A stretch of DNA of 64,000 bases from Opeltia flavorubescens (Eukaryota; Ascomycota; Lecanoromycetes; Teloschistales; Teloschistaceae): positions 64,583 to 128,582 of the forward strand of contig KE546971.1 of assembly GCA_000442125.1 (NCBI GenBank), given 5' to 3'. The translations under genes and the position numbers were made by a program. Shown here piece after piece: positions 55,211-64,000 of the stretch. The notes under the pieces were generated by a model, which worked only from the letters and a program-made list of their open reading frames with translations, did no database searches and was not told the DNA's origin. Every line of letters begins with the position of its first letter. Position 1 is the first letter of the stretch.

Positions 55211-56920
55211 ATGGCTTTGTACGCAGGCGCACTTGCTTTCGACGACCCATGTCGCGAATTTCGCATCCTTGTTCTATCACCAGGAGAGTCCGCGGATGAT
55301 CTTTATGGCAAGCTCATCAAGGCATCTATTAACAATGTTGGCGTTGATTACACAGCGTTATCATACACTTGGGGTGATCCCAGTAACCCTGGGTCCATTG
55401 TCTTGAATGATGGTCATAGATTACAAATAACCCGGAATTTGGAAGCAGCTCTGCGGCAATTCCGTCTGCGGACAGACTCTTTTAGCCTCTGGGTTGACGC
55501 AATCTGCATTAATCAGGTTGATGCAGATGAAAAAAGCTCGCATATCGGTGTCATGCGCGAGATCTATGTCTCGGCTTTGCAGACTTGGGTATGGCTTGGA
55601 CCTTCAAGTACCGATAGTGATGAGGCAATGGAGACAGTACAACGGCTCCATGATCATGATCTCTCGCATGAGCAACTGCAATTGGTGGGGAAAGAATCGT
55701 GGGATGGGGTTGGAAACCTCTTGCGTCGGAAGTGGTGGACTCGGGTCTGGGTAGTCCAGGAAGTCCTATCTTCGTCACGAGTCCACGTCTGGTGCGGAGA
55801 TAAAAAGGTGGACTTTGAGTGCTTTGTCAAGCTTGAGCATATCCGCCGCGCTTTTGCCTTCAGACACGTTCCGACCTACCCATTCAGCAATATCTTATCC
55901 AATTGGTCGTTGAATCAGCAGCTCGTCAGGGAAGGAGTTACACCCTTGTTTGATTGGATGGCAGATGCCCACAAATTCGAATCAACACTCCGCCGTGATA
56001 GAATCTATGCGCTGTTGGGGCTCTCATCCCAGAACTCTCGTAATGCCATCGTTCCGGATTATTCCGATCGTACATCCGATACTCTGTTGTCAACACAAGT
56101 GACGGCTCATTTCTTGATTCAGCAGCGTAGGCTACTACCTTTACAGGCGGGATTCTACAAAAAAGCCGACGGTCTCGACCTTCCATCTTGGGTATCTGAC
56201 TGGTCCACATCGCAAGCTGGTTATGTCACCCTTGTTTTCGAAAGCCCGTACCGTGCTTGTGGACAGTATACTACTACGTCACCACGGTTCTCGCCGGACT
56301 TCGAGCACCTCTCTGCTTGTCCCGAGAACGCTTCGCTCATTCTCCAAGGCGTGATTCAAGGTGAAGTCCAAACGGCCCATCAGATGTCCGAGGTGCCCCT
56401 ATACAGCGGCAGTGACACAGACGCGGACCTAAGATCGCGTATGCTGCGCCGCGAACTTACTCGATCAACTTGCGCAAGTTGGAAAGAAATCTACGACATG
56501 CATTCTCAGGATGCCGCCACTCGATTCCGAAACTCAGAGCCCTTCTGGAGGACAATTATCGCGGATCGCCTACTCGATGGCACCGGTCCTCCCGGGCCAG
56601 AGTTTGGCAATTACTACGACGATTGGCAGGCGGGCATTGACAGTGATGGCGTTACGGAGTTCCGAAACGCTGCCGTCTCGCATTGCGCGGGTAGATCTTT
56701 TATTGTCAGTCGGGATGGCCGCCCTGGTCTTGCGCCTAGAGGTACGAGGGAAGGTGATGTTTTTTAAATTTTACGGGGTAGGGATGTACCGTTTATTCTT
56801 CGTCCGTTGGGTGAGGGTCGTTTTACGTTTGTGGGTGAAGCGTTTGTTTATGGTATCATGCAGGGGGAGTGTGCTGGTAGGCTTGGTCGAGAGGAAGTGC
56901 GGGATTTTGAGATCGTGTAG
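55211..56920 (+). CDS. HET-domain protein with an in-frame stop before its conserved tail
   Basis: The frame starts at ATG 55211 (MALYAGALAFDDPCREFRIL); the open frame above it has only a non-ATG start, so an upstream exon is possible. The HET core is intact: YTALSYTWGDPS at ~residue 47, SLWVDAICINQVDADE at ~90, LQTWVWLGPSS and WWTRVWVVQEVL at ~177. A TAA at 56765-56767 ends the product at 518 aa. The same frame continues without a shift for 50 codons to TAG 56918-56920. It encodes ILRGRDVPFILRPLGEGRF and VYGIMQGECAG, the canonical C-terminal end of HET proteins. The stop therefore looks like a single recent nonsense change. The shortened protein still has the full HET domain. Confidence 0.82.
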
Positions 56921-57896
56921 CAGGTTTCCATCGCTTTGGATTCGACTCTTGGATTACTTAGGTGGTCTTGGATCGCGCGGATACTTTACGTCAAGCAAGG
57001 GGAGATTCGAAAAAGGTATAATTGAGATTGGTTTAGTGGTGCTTCATACCATTACAATCTTCAATTACCAAACTTTGCCAACATTGTTTCCGAACAATGT
57101 ACGGAATGTTGTTGAGCTCATCTCTCGATATATCCTGTATTTTTGTAAACATAGTTGCTGATTTCCGATACTGTACCCTCCATGGGCATACTCATTCTAC
57201 CTTTGGCGCCTATCGAGCTCCGTATATCCAATATCATGATAACGATATATTTGTTGCAAGTTATTGAAGTGGGTACTAATCCCACCGGGGCCGAATTTAC
57301 AGATTTTCATACTGCCTCGATCTGTTATTTATCTGATACCCAACTACCTATGGTTATTACATGTATTCGCTCAATGTCTATATTCCCTCTAGCTCTGGAT
57401 CTACAAATATACCATCGCCCTGGATGGCTGAGATTTGCAAGAACTTCCTTTGATGCATTTATTCATGCATTCTGAGCGCTACTGCAAGGTAGACTTGAGC
57501 CGAAATAACACACTGGCTCAGAGACTCAAGGATAAGATAAGCGAGGCGATACACATAGTGTAATGTATCAGGAGATATAAGGGCCAGAGAAACATCAGAA
57601 GTGGTGACTATTCGAACGAGATTTGATGAGGAGACCCCGTAGAGTTACAGGGCGTACAGCTAGTGTATTCTCGATGAGAAACTTTCTAGATAGAACATAT
57701 GCTTCCCTACAGAAAATTATCTCAGACTGTGGATGCATGTTGTGTAATTCGCAGGATGAGAAAAAAGAATATAGATGCCTCGGTCTTCGCCCTTACTACT
57801 ACGCTAGCTCTTTTGAGCAAACTCTAGGCACCTGCCAATGCAGGCTCATCTTTCAATCACCTTGTTCATTGAGAATCGCACTTGTGAACACTAATC
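56921..57896. other. Promoter region of the caspase-like gene, no gene recognised
   Basis: Open frames at 57155-57475 and 57623-57913 lack any recognisable domain. The second overlaps the caspase start in another frame and looks like a shadow. Confidence 0.45.
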
Positions 57897-59993
57897 ATGG
57901 CGACTCTACCTGAAAAATGGGTGATCTTAATTGCAGTCGACTTTTATGTCGACTGTGAGCATCGTCTTGAAGGATGTGTCAATGACGTACAGGATCTCGA
58001 AACATGGCTTAAGCAAAGTCACAGCCCTACCACCGTCACGAAACTCCTTGCAGTGAATACCGGAGATGTCGGCCAGGTAATACCCTCAGGACCTGCTGAC
58101 TCATGGCCGACATGTGAAAACGTCATCAAGGTGATTCAGGAAGTCCTGGAGAAGGCGAAGGCGGGCGATTCGGTCCATATCCATTACTCCGGTCACGGCG
58201 CACTGAGGCCTACCACAGCCGTCGAGTATAGAGATTTCCATGAAAGTAATGGCAGCGATTCCGCTTTAGTCTTGTTTGACCCCAAGGCAGAGGTCAGCTA
58301 CCTGCGGGGAATCGAAATGGCACCGCTTTTTGATGCCATGGTGAGAAAAAAACTCAAACTTACTGTGTGTCTAGACTGCTGCCATGCAGGTGGTATTACT
58401 CGGACGGAGCGATGGGCATATACCCATGTTCGGGGCGTTCCATGGGACCCTAAAGTTTCTGCGGCAAGTCCGGTCGCAGTATCGACCGAGGCGTCTTTGC
58501 CATCGACTATGCGACAAACAACCCGTAACGCAGACACTACTCGGCACTGGCTTCTAAACCCTGATGGATATACACTGATCGCAGGATGTGGTCCATATGA
58601 GATAGCTGGGGAGTGCCGCGGAGAAGACGGGAAGATCCACGGAGCCCTGTCATATTTCCTCCTCCGTATCCTCGTCTCTGCTCAATGCGAGAATTGTACG
58701 CCGAGTTTTGGATTGATCCAGCGGCAGCTTCGGGCAAAGCTACACGCTCGCTTCCCACGACAACATCCTATGCTGTTTGGCGACGCATCGCTAAGTTTTC
58801 TCGACGCAGAAGCTGTTGAGAAGGCGATACAGGCAGCATGTAGTGTTGTTCTGGCTTCTGGGATTGATCAGATTTGGTTAGGTGCTGGCCATGCGCATGG
58901 CGTATGCATGGGCGACATTTTTGCGATACATCCAAAAGATATCTCACGAGATGAGGTAATGAGAAACCATATAGAGATGAACAAGATAAGGATAAAAGCC
59001 ATTTTCTCCTTACAATCACAAGGCGAACTTATACAATCATCTCCTACCGGGGCAAGCATTAGTGCTGGCTGGTTTGCTACACTCGTTTCAGGGTCTAGGC
59101 CTATGACGCAGATTGTAATCTTTAATGAGGCTACAGACGACTGGCGAGAAGCGATTGATGAAAGCATTTGGCTGCAAATAATCAATCAAGAGCAAGCTGC
59201 AATCACTGCACCAATTCTCTATATTGGAGTAAGCAAGACAGATGGAGTGAAGATTTTGGATGGCAGCGGCCAAGAACTACGAAATCTCCCTTCGATTACG
59301 CTACAGGATAAGTATTCGGTTCAGAAGATTGTTGCCACACTGGAACATCTGGCAAAGTTTTCTATCATTGAAAGACTGGAGAACCGATCCAGCAGCTCAC
59401 TGGGCCAAGAGGCTTTCAGCATCGAACTTCGGGGTGGGAATACAACTGAACCAGGCCCTGGAATTAGTAAGACTGATATCGAAGAAGGAGCGACGCTGAC
59501 TGTTGTCTTTACAAACAATACTGACGTGCCCCTTCATGTTAGCGTTCTCAACTTACGGCCGCTTCGAGAAGTCAAGAGAATTTATCCCTCACGTGATCGC
59601 GGGGAATGGAAGCTCGTGGCACCGAAAGGGATTCAGGAGGGCATTAACAGGCCAGGTGAGATATCATTCAAATTGAAGATGTCAATCCCAGAAAAGGCAA
59701 GGGTATCAGGTTGCTTAACAATCGAGGATATCTTCAAATTCTTTGTCACAACTCGACCTTCTTCCTTTGATGGTCTGGAGCTGCCACAATTATCGAGTGA
59801 GATTCTTAGACCATCCCGGGGTTCATTTGTATCAACCACGCAAGCAGATCTGCTTGGCAACTCAGCTGTCGGTTACCAACCTAGCTATGTTTTCCGTGGT
59901 AATTCCAGCGCACCGAACGAACGATGGGGTAGCCGGAATCTGATCATCAGTACTCAGAGTAAAGGGGCAGCGAAATGTTCAGATGTACAATGA
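57897..59993 (+). CDS. Caspase-like protease (peptidase C14 / metacaspase type)
   Basis: Single exon, 698 aa. The N-terminal ~310 residues form a caspase-fold domain: WVILIAVDFY at the first strand, DSVHIHYSGHGAL with catalytic His100, and LKLTVCLDCCHAGG with catalytic Cys162 (DCCHAG matches the DSCHSG motif of metacaspases). YTLIAGCGPYEIAGE and HGALSYFLLRILV complete the p10-like part. Both dyad residues are present, so activity is plausible. No Pro/Gln-rich or zinc-finger prodomain precedes it. The C-terminal ~380 residues are a separate region of unknown fold, possibly beta-rich (ATLTVVFTNNTDVPLHVSVLN resembles a DUF4384-like strand pattern). It is convergent with the TPR-CHAT gene, 206 bp between stops. 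Confidence 0.88.
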   Translation: MATLPEKWVILIAVDFYVDCEHRLEGCVNDVQDLETWLKQSHSPTTVTKLLAVNTGDVGQVIPSGPADSWPTCENVIKVIQEVLEKAKAGDSVHIHYSGHGALRPTTAVEYRDFHESNGSDSALVLFDPKAEVSYLRGIEMAPLFDAMVRKKLKLTVCLDCCHAGGITRTERWAYTHVRGVPWDPKVSAASPVAVSTEASLPSTMRQTTRNADTTRHWLLNPDGYTLIAGCGPYEIAGECRGEDGKIHGALSYFLLRILVSAQCENCTPSFGLIQRQLRAKLHARFPRQHPMLFGDASLSFLDAEAVEKAIQAACSVVLASGIDQIWLGAGHAHGVCMGDIFAIHPKDISRDEVMRNHIEMNKIRIKAIFSLQSQGELIQSSPTGASISAGWFATLVSGSRPMTQIVIFNEATDDWREAIDESIWLQIINQEQAAITAPILYIGVSKTDGVKILDGSGQELRNLPSITLQDKYSVQKIVATLEHLAKFSIIERLENRSSSSLGQEAFSIELRGGNTTEPGPGISKTDIEEGATLTVVFTNNTDVPLHVSVLNLRPLREVKRIYPSRDRGEWKLVAPKGIQEGINRPGEISFKLKMSIPEKARVSGCLTIEDIFKFFVTTRPSSFDGLELPQLSSEILRPSRGSFVSTTQADLLGNSAVGYQPSYVFRGNSSAPNERWGSRNLIISTQSKGAAKCSDVQ

Positions 59994-60199
59994 GCATTTT
60001 GATATTCACGTTGGAAAATCGTGATCCCACTATACGCATGGGAGTAGCACCAGAATCACATGCATGGATGGCTATTGAAGCTGAAAATGGAGCACAAGAT
60101 ACGGAGAAGGAACGACGATGAACTGAATTGCTCGTTCACTGTCAGTCATCAGGCTTGAAACAACGGCGGGCTAACGACACACTCTTAACACCGCAATGG

Positions 60200-63100
60200 C
60201 TAGACACCAAAGTGAACATGGGAGATCCAAGAATTTGCCCGGTCATACTCTGCCATAATACCCTGATCCATAATCCCCAGATCGTCATCTTCATCCACAA
60301 CAGTCCCGTCTCTTGGTCTTTCTTTGTCGCAGGAATCTGCATTAGTTTGTTTCCTAGCTTCAGTATCAGATTGCAACGCTACCTGCTTATCTCGAAGTGC
60401 CCTGACTGCTCGATGCACTCCTCGGTACACTGCTCTATCAGTCATACCTTCATCCCTGATTGTCTTATAGAAAGTCTCTGCCATCGCGCTGCAATGCTCG
60501 TCTGGTACTTCCGCGAATGTTCCAATTACATGCCGAAATCCGGCAAGTTGACAGGCGTTCACGAGATGAATTCCCTCGTCTTGGAGTCTGGGTATGGAAT
60601 TCGTACCAGTTGAGCACGCGGAAAGGTATGCTGGAAATGGTGGGTTCTTCTGGAGCTTCAAATCTCGGAGGTCTCTCACCGTGAGAGGATTGGATTCCCA
60701 GTCCTTGAGGAATAAAGTACTAAGCGAAGGATCAAGCGCGTCTGATTTTCCATGGCCGGCGAACTGGAATATCTCAGCAGTCTTCAATTGTTTTAGGACT
60801 TGCTCCCGGTCTGGATACGGTTTGCTGGGTTTGCATGTCAAGGAAGGGCAGAGTTGTTCAAGCACGGCAACCTCATCTTGAGCAAACGGGAGCGCGGACT
60901 GGTTTGGAGTGTTTTCCATGGATATCAAAAGAGCATCTTTGAGACTCTGTCCAGATGAATCCTGTTTTCGATGACGGCGTCCGTGGATGATGGTCTTGAT
61001 AGAGGAATTATACGATGACATAACTCTATCGAGGACTGTGTCACTTGGCCGAATCCCCTGTGACCCTAAAACATGTCGACCTGCCGCGTGTATTGGCAAT
61101 GTGCTGAGTTCGCTCCCAGCGGTAATCCACCAAACGTGGGGCCAATTATCATCAGTCACTGGGGTCTGAAAACCCAAAGTTTCAAGGCACGGACCTGCAA
61201 GTGCATCCCAGAGCCATTCCAAAATGATACGAGGGGCTTTCTCTATCTCTTGGGAATACTCCTGAACCCAATGGAGATCAAAATTCGATAGTCGCAGCAC
61301 ACTGATCTGATGTCGCTCAACAAGGAATGCGTCATTCCGCAGGGGACTGAGATTGACAACAATGATGGGATCTGGGTCTGCAGCAGTCATCATGTCATCA
61401 GCTGTCGGCGGAAGTAAAAAGTCCCCAAAGCCAGGTTGAAGACGAATGTCCTCAATAAGCCTGTTGAGTGCCTCGTGAGCTTNGCGCCGGGTCTTTAGAA
61501 CAGCCTCTTTTGGATAGGCTATATCATCAGGAAGCAAGGGAATCATTCCATTGATCGGCGTGTCCAGCTCACCCCGTAGGGTTGTCACACGAGCAGCTAA
61601 ATCAGGATGCTGAATCTCAAGATCAGATATATCAGAACGCATGTCTAGCAGCAGACCCGTGATGAAGCCTCGACCGATCTCAAGAAGTCTTAGAGCATCA
61701 TAGGGGTCCTTGCCTGCATTCAATGCCACGGAGGCGGCTATCGAGGCTATGCCGCCAGATCTTGCGAGGACGTACTGTTTGTCCTCGTGCTGTAATGTCA
61801 TTGGGCTCAGCAAAGGCAACAACTCAATAGCCCCCTGCAGCAATATACTTGATTTATCCCAGTTCGACTGGGAGATTAGGATGAATGCGGCATGCCGAGC
61901 TGCGCGGATTCGAAGAGCCGGGTCTGCATTGGCACAGCCCCAGGCCTCTTCAAAAACATCTAAGGCAAATGAGCAATCTTCGCTTGAGCAAGTGCGTTCG
62001 GCTCTTGCATGTAGCCATCGCCCAAGACAAAGTAGCTGACCAGCTTTGTCAAAGTGTTCCGCTGGGGTAATCAGCAGGGTTTCACTGATGACTTCTATAG
62101 CATCATCAAGATCTTCCATTGAGCCACTACGCTTGAAGCGTGTGCCGAGCCAATTCGAAAGTCGCCGTAAAGAAAGAGCTAAGTCTGCGTGATCTGGCGG
62201 TGTGATTTCTACTGCCTTACGTGTCACTTCAATGGCTCTATGAAGGTCTTCGACCGATTGATTCTGTCTTGACCTAATCCCTAGCCAGAGCCCCAGATTT
62301 GTCAAATAAGCGGCTCGGCTAGGATAGAAATCCGACGGGAGGGCTGAGATGGACTTTTCGATATTCTCTATCGCGCCATTGATGTCTTCACTCGCTCCAG
62401 ATCGCCTGAACCGTCTGCCAAGCCAATTTCCAAGGTTATGTCGATGCGCCGCTGCTGCGTAGGGATCGTCATCCGTCGAAGTAGTTTCCACCGACTCCTC
62501 AGCGATCTGGACCGCGCCGTCAAGATCCTCCGTTGAAGATTGTCTCTCAAACCGTGCTGCAAGCCAATGTCCAAGATTGTTGAGAAGAGCGGCTCGATTA
62601 GGGTAGTCGGATGAAGTGGACTTGATTGACTCATAGGAGATCTCCACCGCGCGGTTCAAATCATCCAGGATCCCTGTCTGCTCATAACGTGTGCCAATGT
62701 GGTTTCCAAAATTAGACAGATAAAGAGCTCGGTTGGGATGCTCTACAGGAACACTGAGGACTGCATCCTCGGCAGTTTTAATACTCTCGTTCAGGTCTTC
62801 CATGGATCGAGTCTCCTCGAAACGACCGTACAGAGCCAACCCAAGATTATTCAAGTAACTAGCTCGCTCAGAATCCTCCGATGGGACGGATCTCACTAAC
62901 TCTCGATTCATTCTTACCGCGCGATCGATGTCTTTCATGGCTCTAAACCGCTCAAAGCGTTCGTAGGACCATCGCCCTAGAGCTTCGAGGCGATTGGTGC
63001 GATCAATATGGTCTAATGGTGTATATTTGATCGTTTTCTCAGCGACTTCGATAGATCGCTCACGATCGTCCAACGATCCAGTCATTTGGGAGCGTCGGAC

Positions 63101-63241
63101 AAGCAGTGACCCCAGATCCGTGAGTATGTCGGATAGATCAGGGTGGTTTGATGGAATCACATTTACTGCATCCTCGGCGAGCTTAACGGCACGATTCAAA
63201 GCTTCGATACCGTCTAAGTGCTCCATTGATGGGCGGTCCAT
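60200..63241 (-). CDS. TPR-CHAT protein (caspase-HetF-associated protease fold)
   Basis: Single exon, 1013 aa. Residues ~1-430 are eight or nine TPR-like helical repeats of about 48-50 residues, each with a core like 'DLNRAVEIS.ES....sdyPNRAaLLNNLGhWLaaRFER'. A helical linker leads to a CHAT domain (~680-985): HVWWITAGSELSTLPIHAAG, EIFQFAGHGKSD with catalytic His830, and AYLSACSTGTN with catalytic Cys876. LAGFRHVIGTFAEV and the usual fungal ending SWISHVHFG follow. CHAT is a clan CD cysteine-protease fold; the bacterial TPR-CHAT protein Csx29 and HetF-like proteins are relatives. TPR repeats are sensor or partner-binding modules, so this looks like a regulated protease. An N at 61483 leaves one residue (~587) undefined. 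The frame is otherwise intact. Confidence 0.9.
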   Translation of the reverse strand: MDRPSMEHLDGIEALNRAVKLAEDAVNVIPSNHPDLSDILTDLGSLLVRRSQMTGSLDDRERSIEVAEKTIKYTPLDHIDRTNRLEALGRWSYERFERFRAMKDIDRAVRMNRELVRSVPSEDSERASYLNNLGLALYGRFEETRSMEDLNESIKTAEDAVLSVPVEHPNRALYLSNFGNHIGTRYEQTGILDDLNRAVEISYESIKSTSSDYPNRAALLNNLGHWLAARFERQSSTEDLDGAVQIAEESVETTSTDDDPYAAAAHRHNLGNWLGRRFRRSGASEDINGAIENIEKSISALPSDFYPSRAAYLTNLGLWLGIRSRQNQSVEDLHRAIEVTRKAVEITPPDHADLALSLRRLSNWLGTRFKRSGSMEDLDDAIEVISETLLITPAEHFDKAGQLLCLGRWLHARAERTCSSEDCSFALDVFEEAWGCANADPALRIRAARHAAFILISQSNWDKSSILLQGAIELLPLLSPMTLQHEDKQYVLARSGGIASIAASVALNAGKDPYDALRLLEIGRGFITGLLLDMRSDISDLEIQHPDLAARVTTLRGELDTPINGMIPLLPDDIAYPKEAVLKTRRXAHEALNRLIEDIRLQPGFGDFLLPPTADDMMTAADPDPIIVVNLSPLRNDAFLVERHQISVLRLSNFDLHWVQEYSQEIEKAPRIILEWLWDALAGPCLETLGFQTPVTDDNWPHVWWITAGSELSTLPIHAAGRHVLGSQGIRPSDTVLDRVMSSYNSSIKTIIHGRRHRKQDSSGQSLKDALLISMENTPNQSALPFAQDEVAVLEQLCPSLTCKPSKPYPDREQVLKQLKTAEIFQFAGHGKSDALDPSLSTLFLKDWESNPLTVRDLRDLKLQKNPPFPAYLSACSTGTNSIPRLQDEGIHLVNACQLAGFRHVIGTFAEVPDEHCSAMAETFYKTIRDEGMTDRAVYRGVHRAVRALRDKQVALQSDTEARKQTNADSCDKERPRDGTVVDEDDDLGIMDQGIMAEYDRANSWISHVHFGV

Positions 63242-64000
63242 GACATTCGGGTATGATCAACGTAACATGCAGATATAGACTTGACTGTTTTTTGTCAAAC
63301 GGAGCCAATGTATACTATTTTTGGAAGGACAGTTCTAAGAAGATAGGAACTGAACCTCACGGCAGGAAAAGAAGAACGAGAAAGTTGTGGCGGTCAACGC
63401 ACATTATCATAGCCTTGCAGCCTAAGAAAACTGTTCGGAAGCGGCACTGCTATCACCGCCAAGCCGATTCCGAACAATTTTCGTGAATATTACTCGCATA
63501 AACATTCAACATTGCTGCAAGATCGACATGTATCGATACTAACGAAGGGTCATGAGATAAGCAGAAAAACAGAGTCTCTACATAATCGTTCTGGTCTTCC
63601 ATTCTTTTACACATGAAGGTGTTTCATTTTCTTTGACTTCTTGTATTTCTTCCAATTCCATTGGTATGTCTCCGAATCGCTTGTCCGCTAATTCTATGAC
63701 ATGGTGTCCATTTCTTTCTCGATCATTTGATCAATGCATGAATTCGCTGCTTATTTTTTATCAGCTCAACGAACCGGTTAGCGTCTATTGACAGCTTTAT
63801 GAACGCTCGCCTGTTACGTTGCGCAAGGCTTCAACTTCGACCCGTATTACCAGACATGAATACAACTAAAAGAGCAGCATATCTTTCCCATAATGATCAG
63901 CAAATTTCCCAATTGCACGCGAGATATTCAGTAAGCTCCCGCGAAAGACAGTGACTACCCGCCGTGAATCCTATGGGACTTTATACTTACGTCGCGCCGG
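63242..64000. other. Right-edge region upstream of the TPR-CHAT gene
   Basis: Probable promoter of the TPR-CHAT gene. CT-rich stretches occur at 63590-63660. I see no supported gene up to the window end. Confidence 0.45.

Noticed and set aside
53390-57896. Search for a gasdermin-like or amyloid-motif gene next to the caspase/CHAT pair
   Set aside because: None of the open frames shows a gasdermin-like hydrophobic N-terminus or a HET-s-type repeat motif.
58298-58758. Minus-strand frames inside the caspase gene
   Set aside because: Antisense shadows of a strongly supported coding region.

Overview
This window is nuclear DNA of a filamentous ascomycete fungus. Most multi-exon genes have short GT-AG introns of about 50-90 nt with CTRAY-like branch sites. 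HET-domain genes are abundant, secreted proteins are common, and the family mix (YAT amino-acid permease, bicupin oxalate decarboxylase, LaeA-like methyltransferase, DUF7703-like seven-helix protein, fungal caspase and TPR-CHAT proteins) is purely fungal. A leotiomycete (Helotiales-type) source is my guess from this repertoire; it is not proved by the sequence. No rRNA, tRNA, CRISPR array or intact transposon was recognised.

Layout, left part (1-32.7 kb): a small 10-cysteine secreted protein gene (822-1325, minus), a multi-exon WD40-like gene (1845-5594, minus), a nine-exon amino-acid permease (6907-9597), a HET-domain gene with a multi-helix membrane tail (11232-14922, interrupted by one in-frame TAG), a paralogue of the 10-cysteine gene (15565-16097, plus), an oxalate decarboxylase (16893-18594, minus), a secreted M35-like protein lacking HEXXH (20546-21391), a frameshifted cupin gene (23718-24336), a small secreted protein (24559-25083), a secreted alpha/beta hydrolase (25633-26908), a HET gene (27269-29077), a sphingomyelinase D/phospholipase D-like gene (29663-30628) and a beta/gamma-crystallin-like secreted protein (32011-32614).

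Right part (33.7-64 kb): HET genes at 33772, 40658, 44286 (minus) and 55211. Among them lie an unknown 476-aa protein, a zinc-ribbon plus alkyltransferase-like protein, a small secreted protein, a seven-helix membrane protein, an ankyrin-like fragment, a LaeA-like methyltransferase and a decayed methyltransferase. The right end carries a convergent pair: a caspase-like protein (57897-59993) and a 1013-aa TPR-CHAT protein (60200-63241), with only 206 bp between their stops. Both have an intact His/Cys dyad.

Interpretation: the window reads as an accessory island for self/non-self recognition and regulated cell death (six HET genes plus two clan CD peptidase-like proteins), mixed with secreted enzymes and effector-like proteins. 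Several genes are decaying: in-frame stops in two HET genes, one frameshifted cupin gene, one methyltransferase pseudogene and a possible start loss. That fits rapid birth-and-death evolution. The most novel-looking points are the caspase/TPR-CHAT pair and the two effector-like paralogues, each with a 7-nt microexon.
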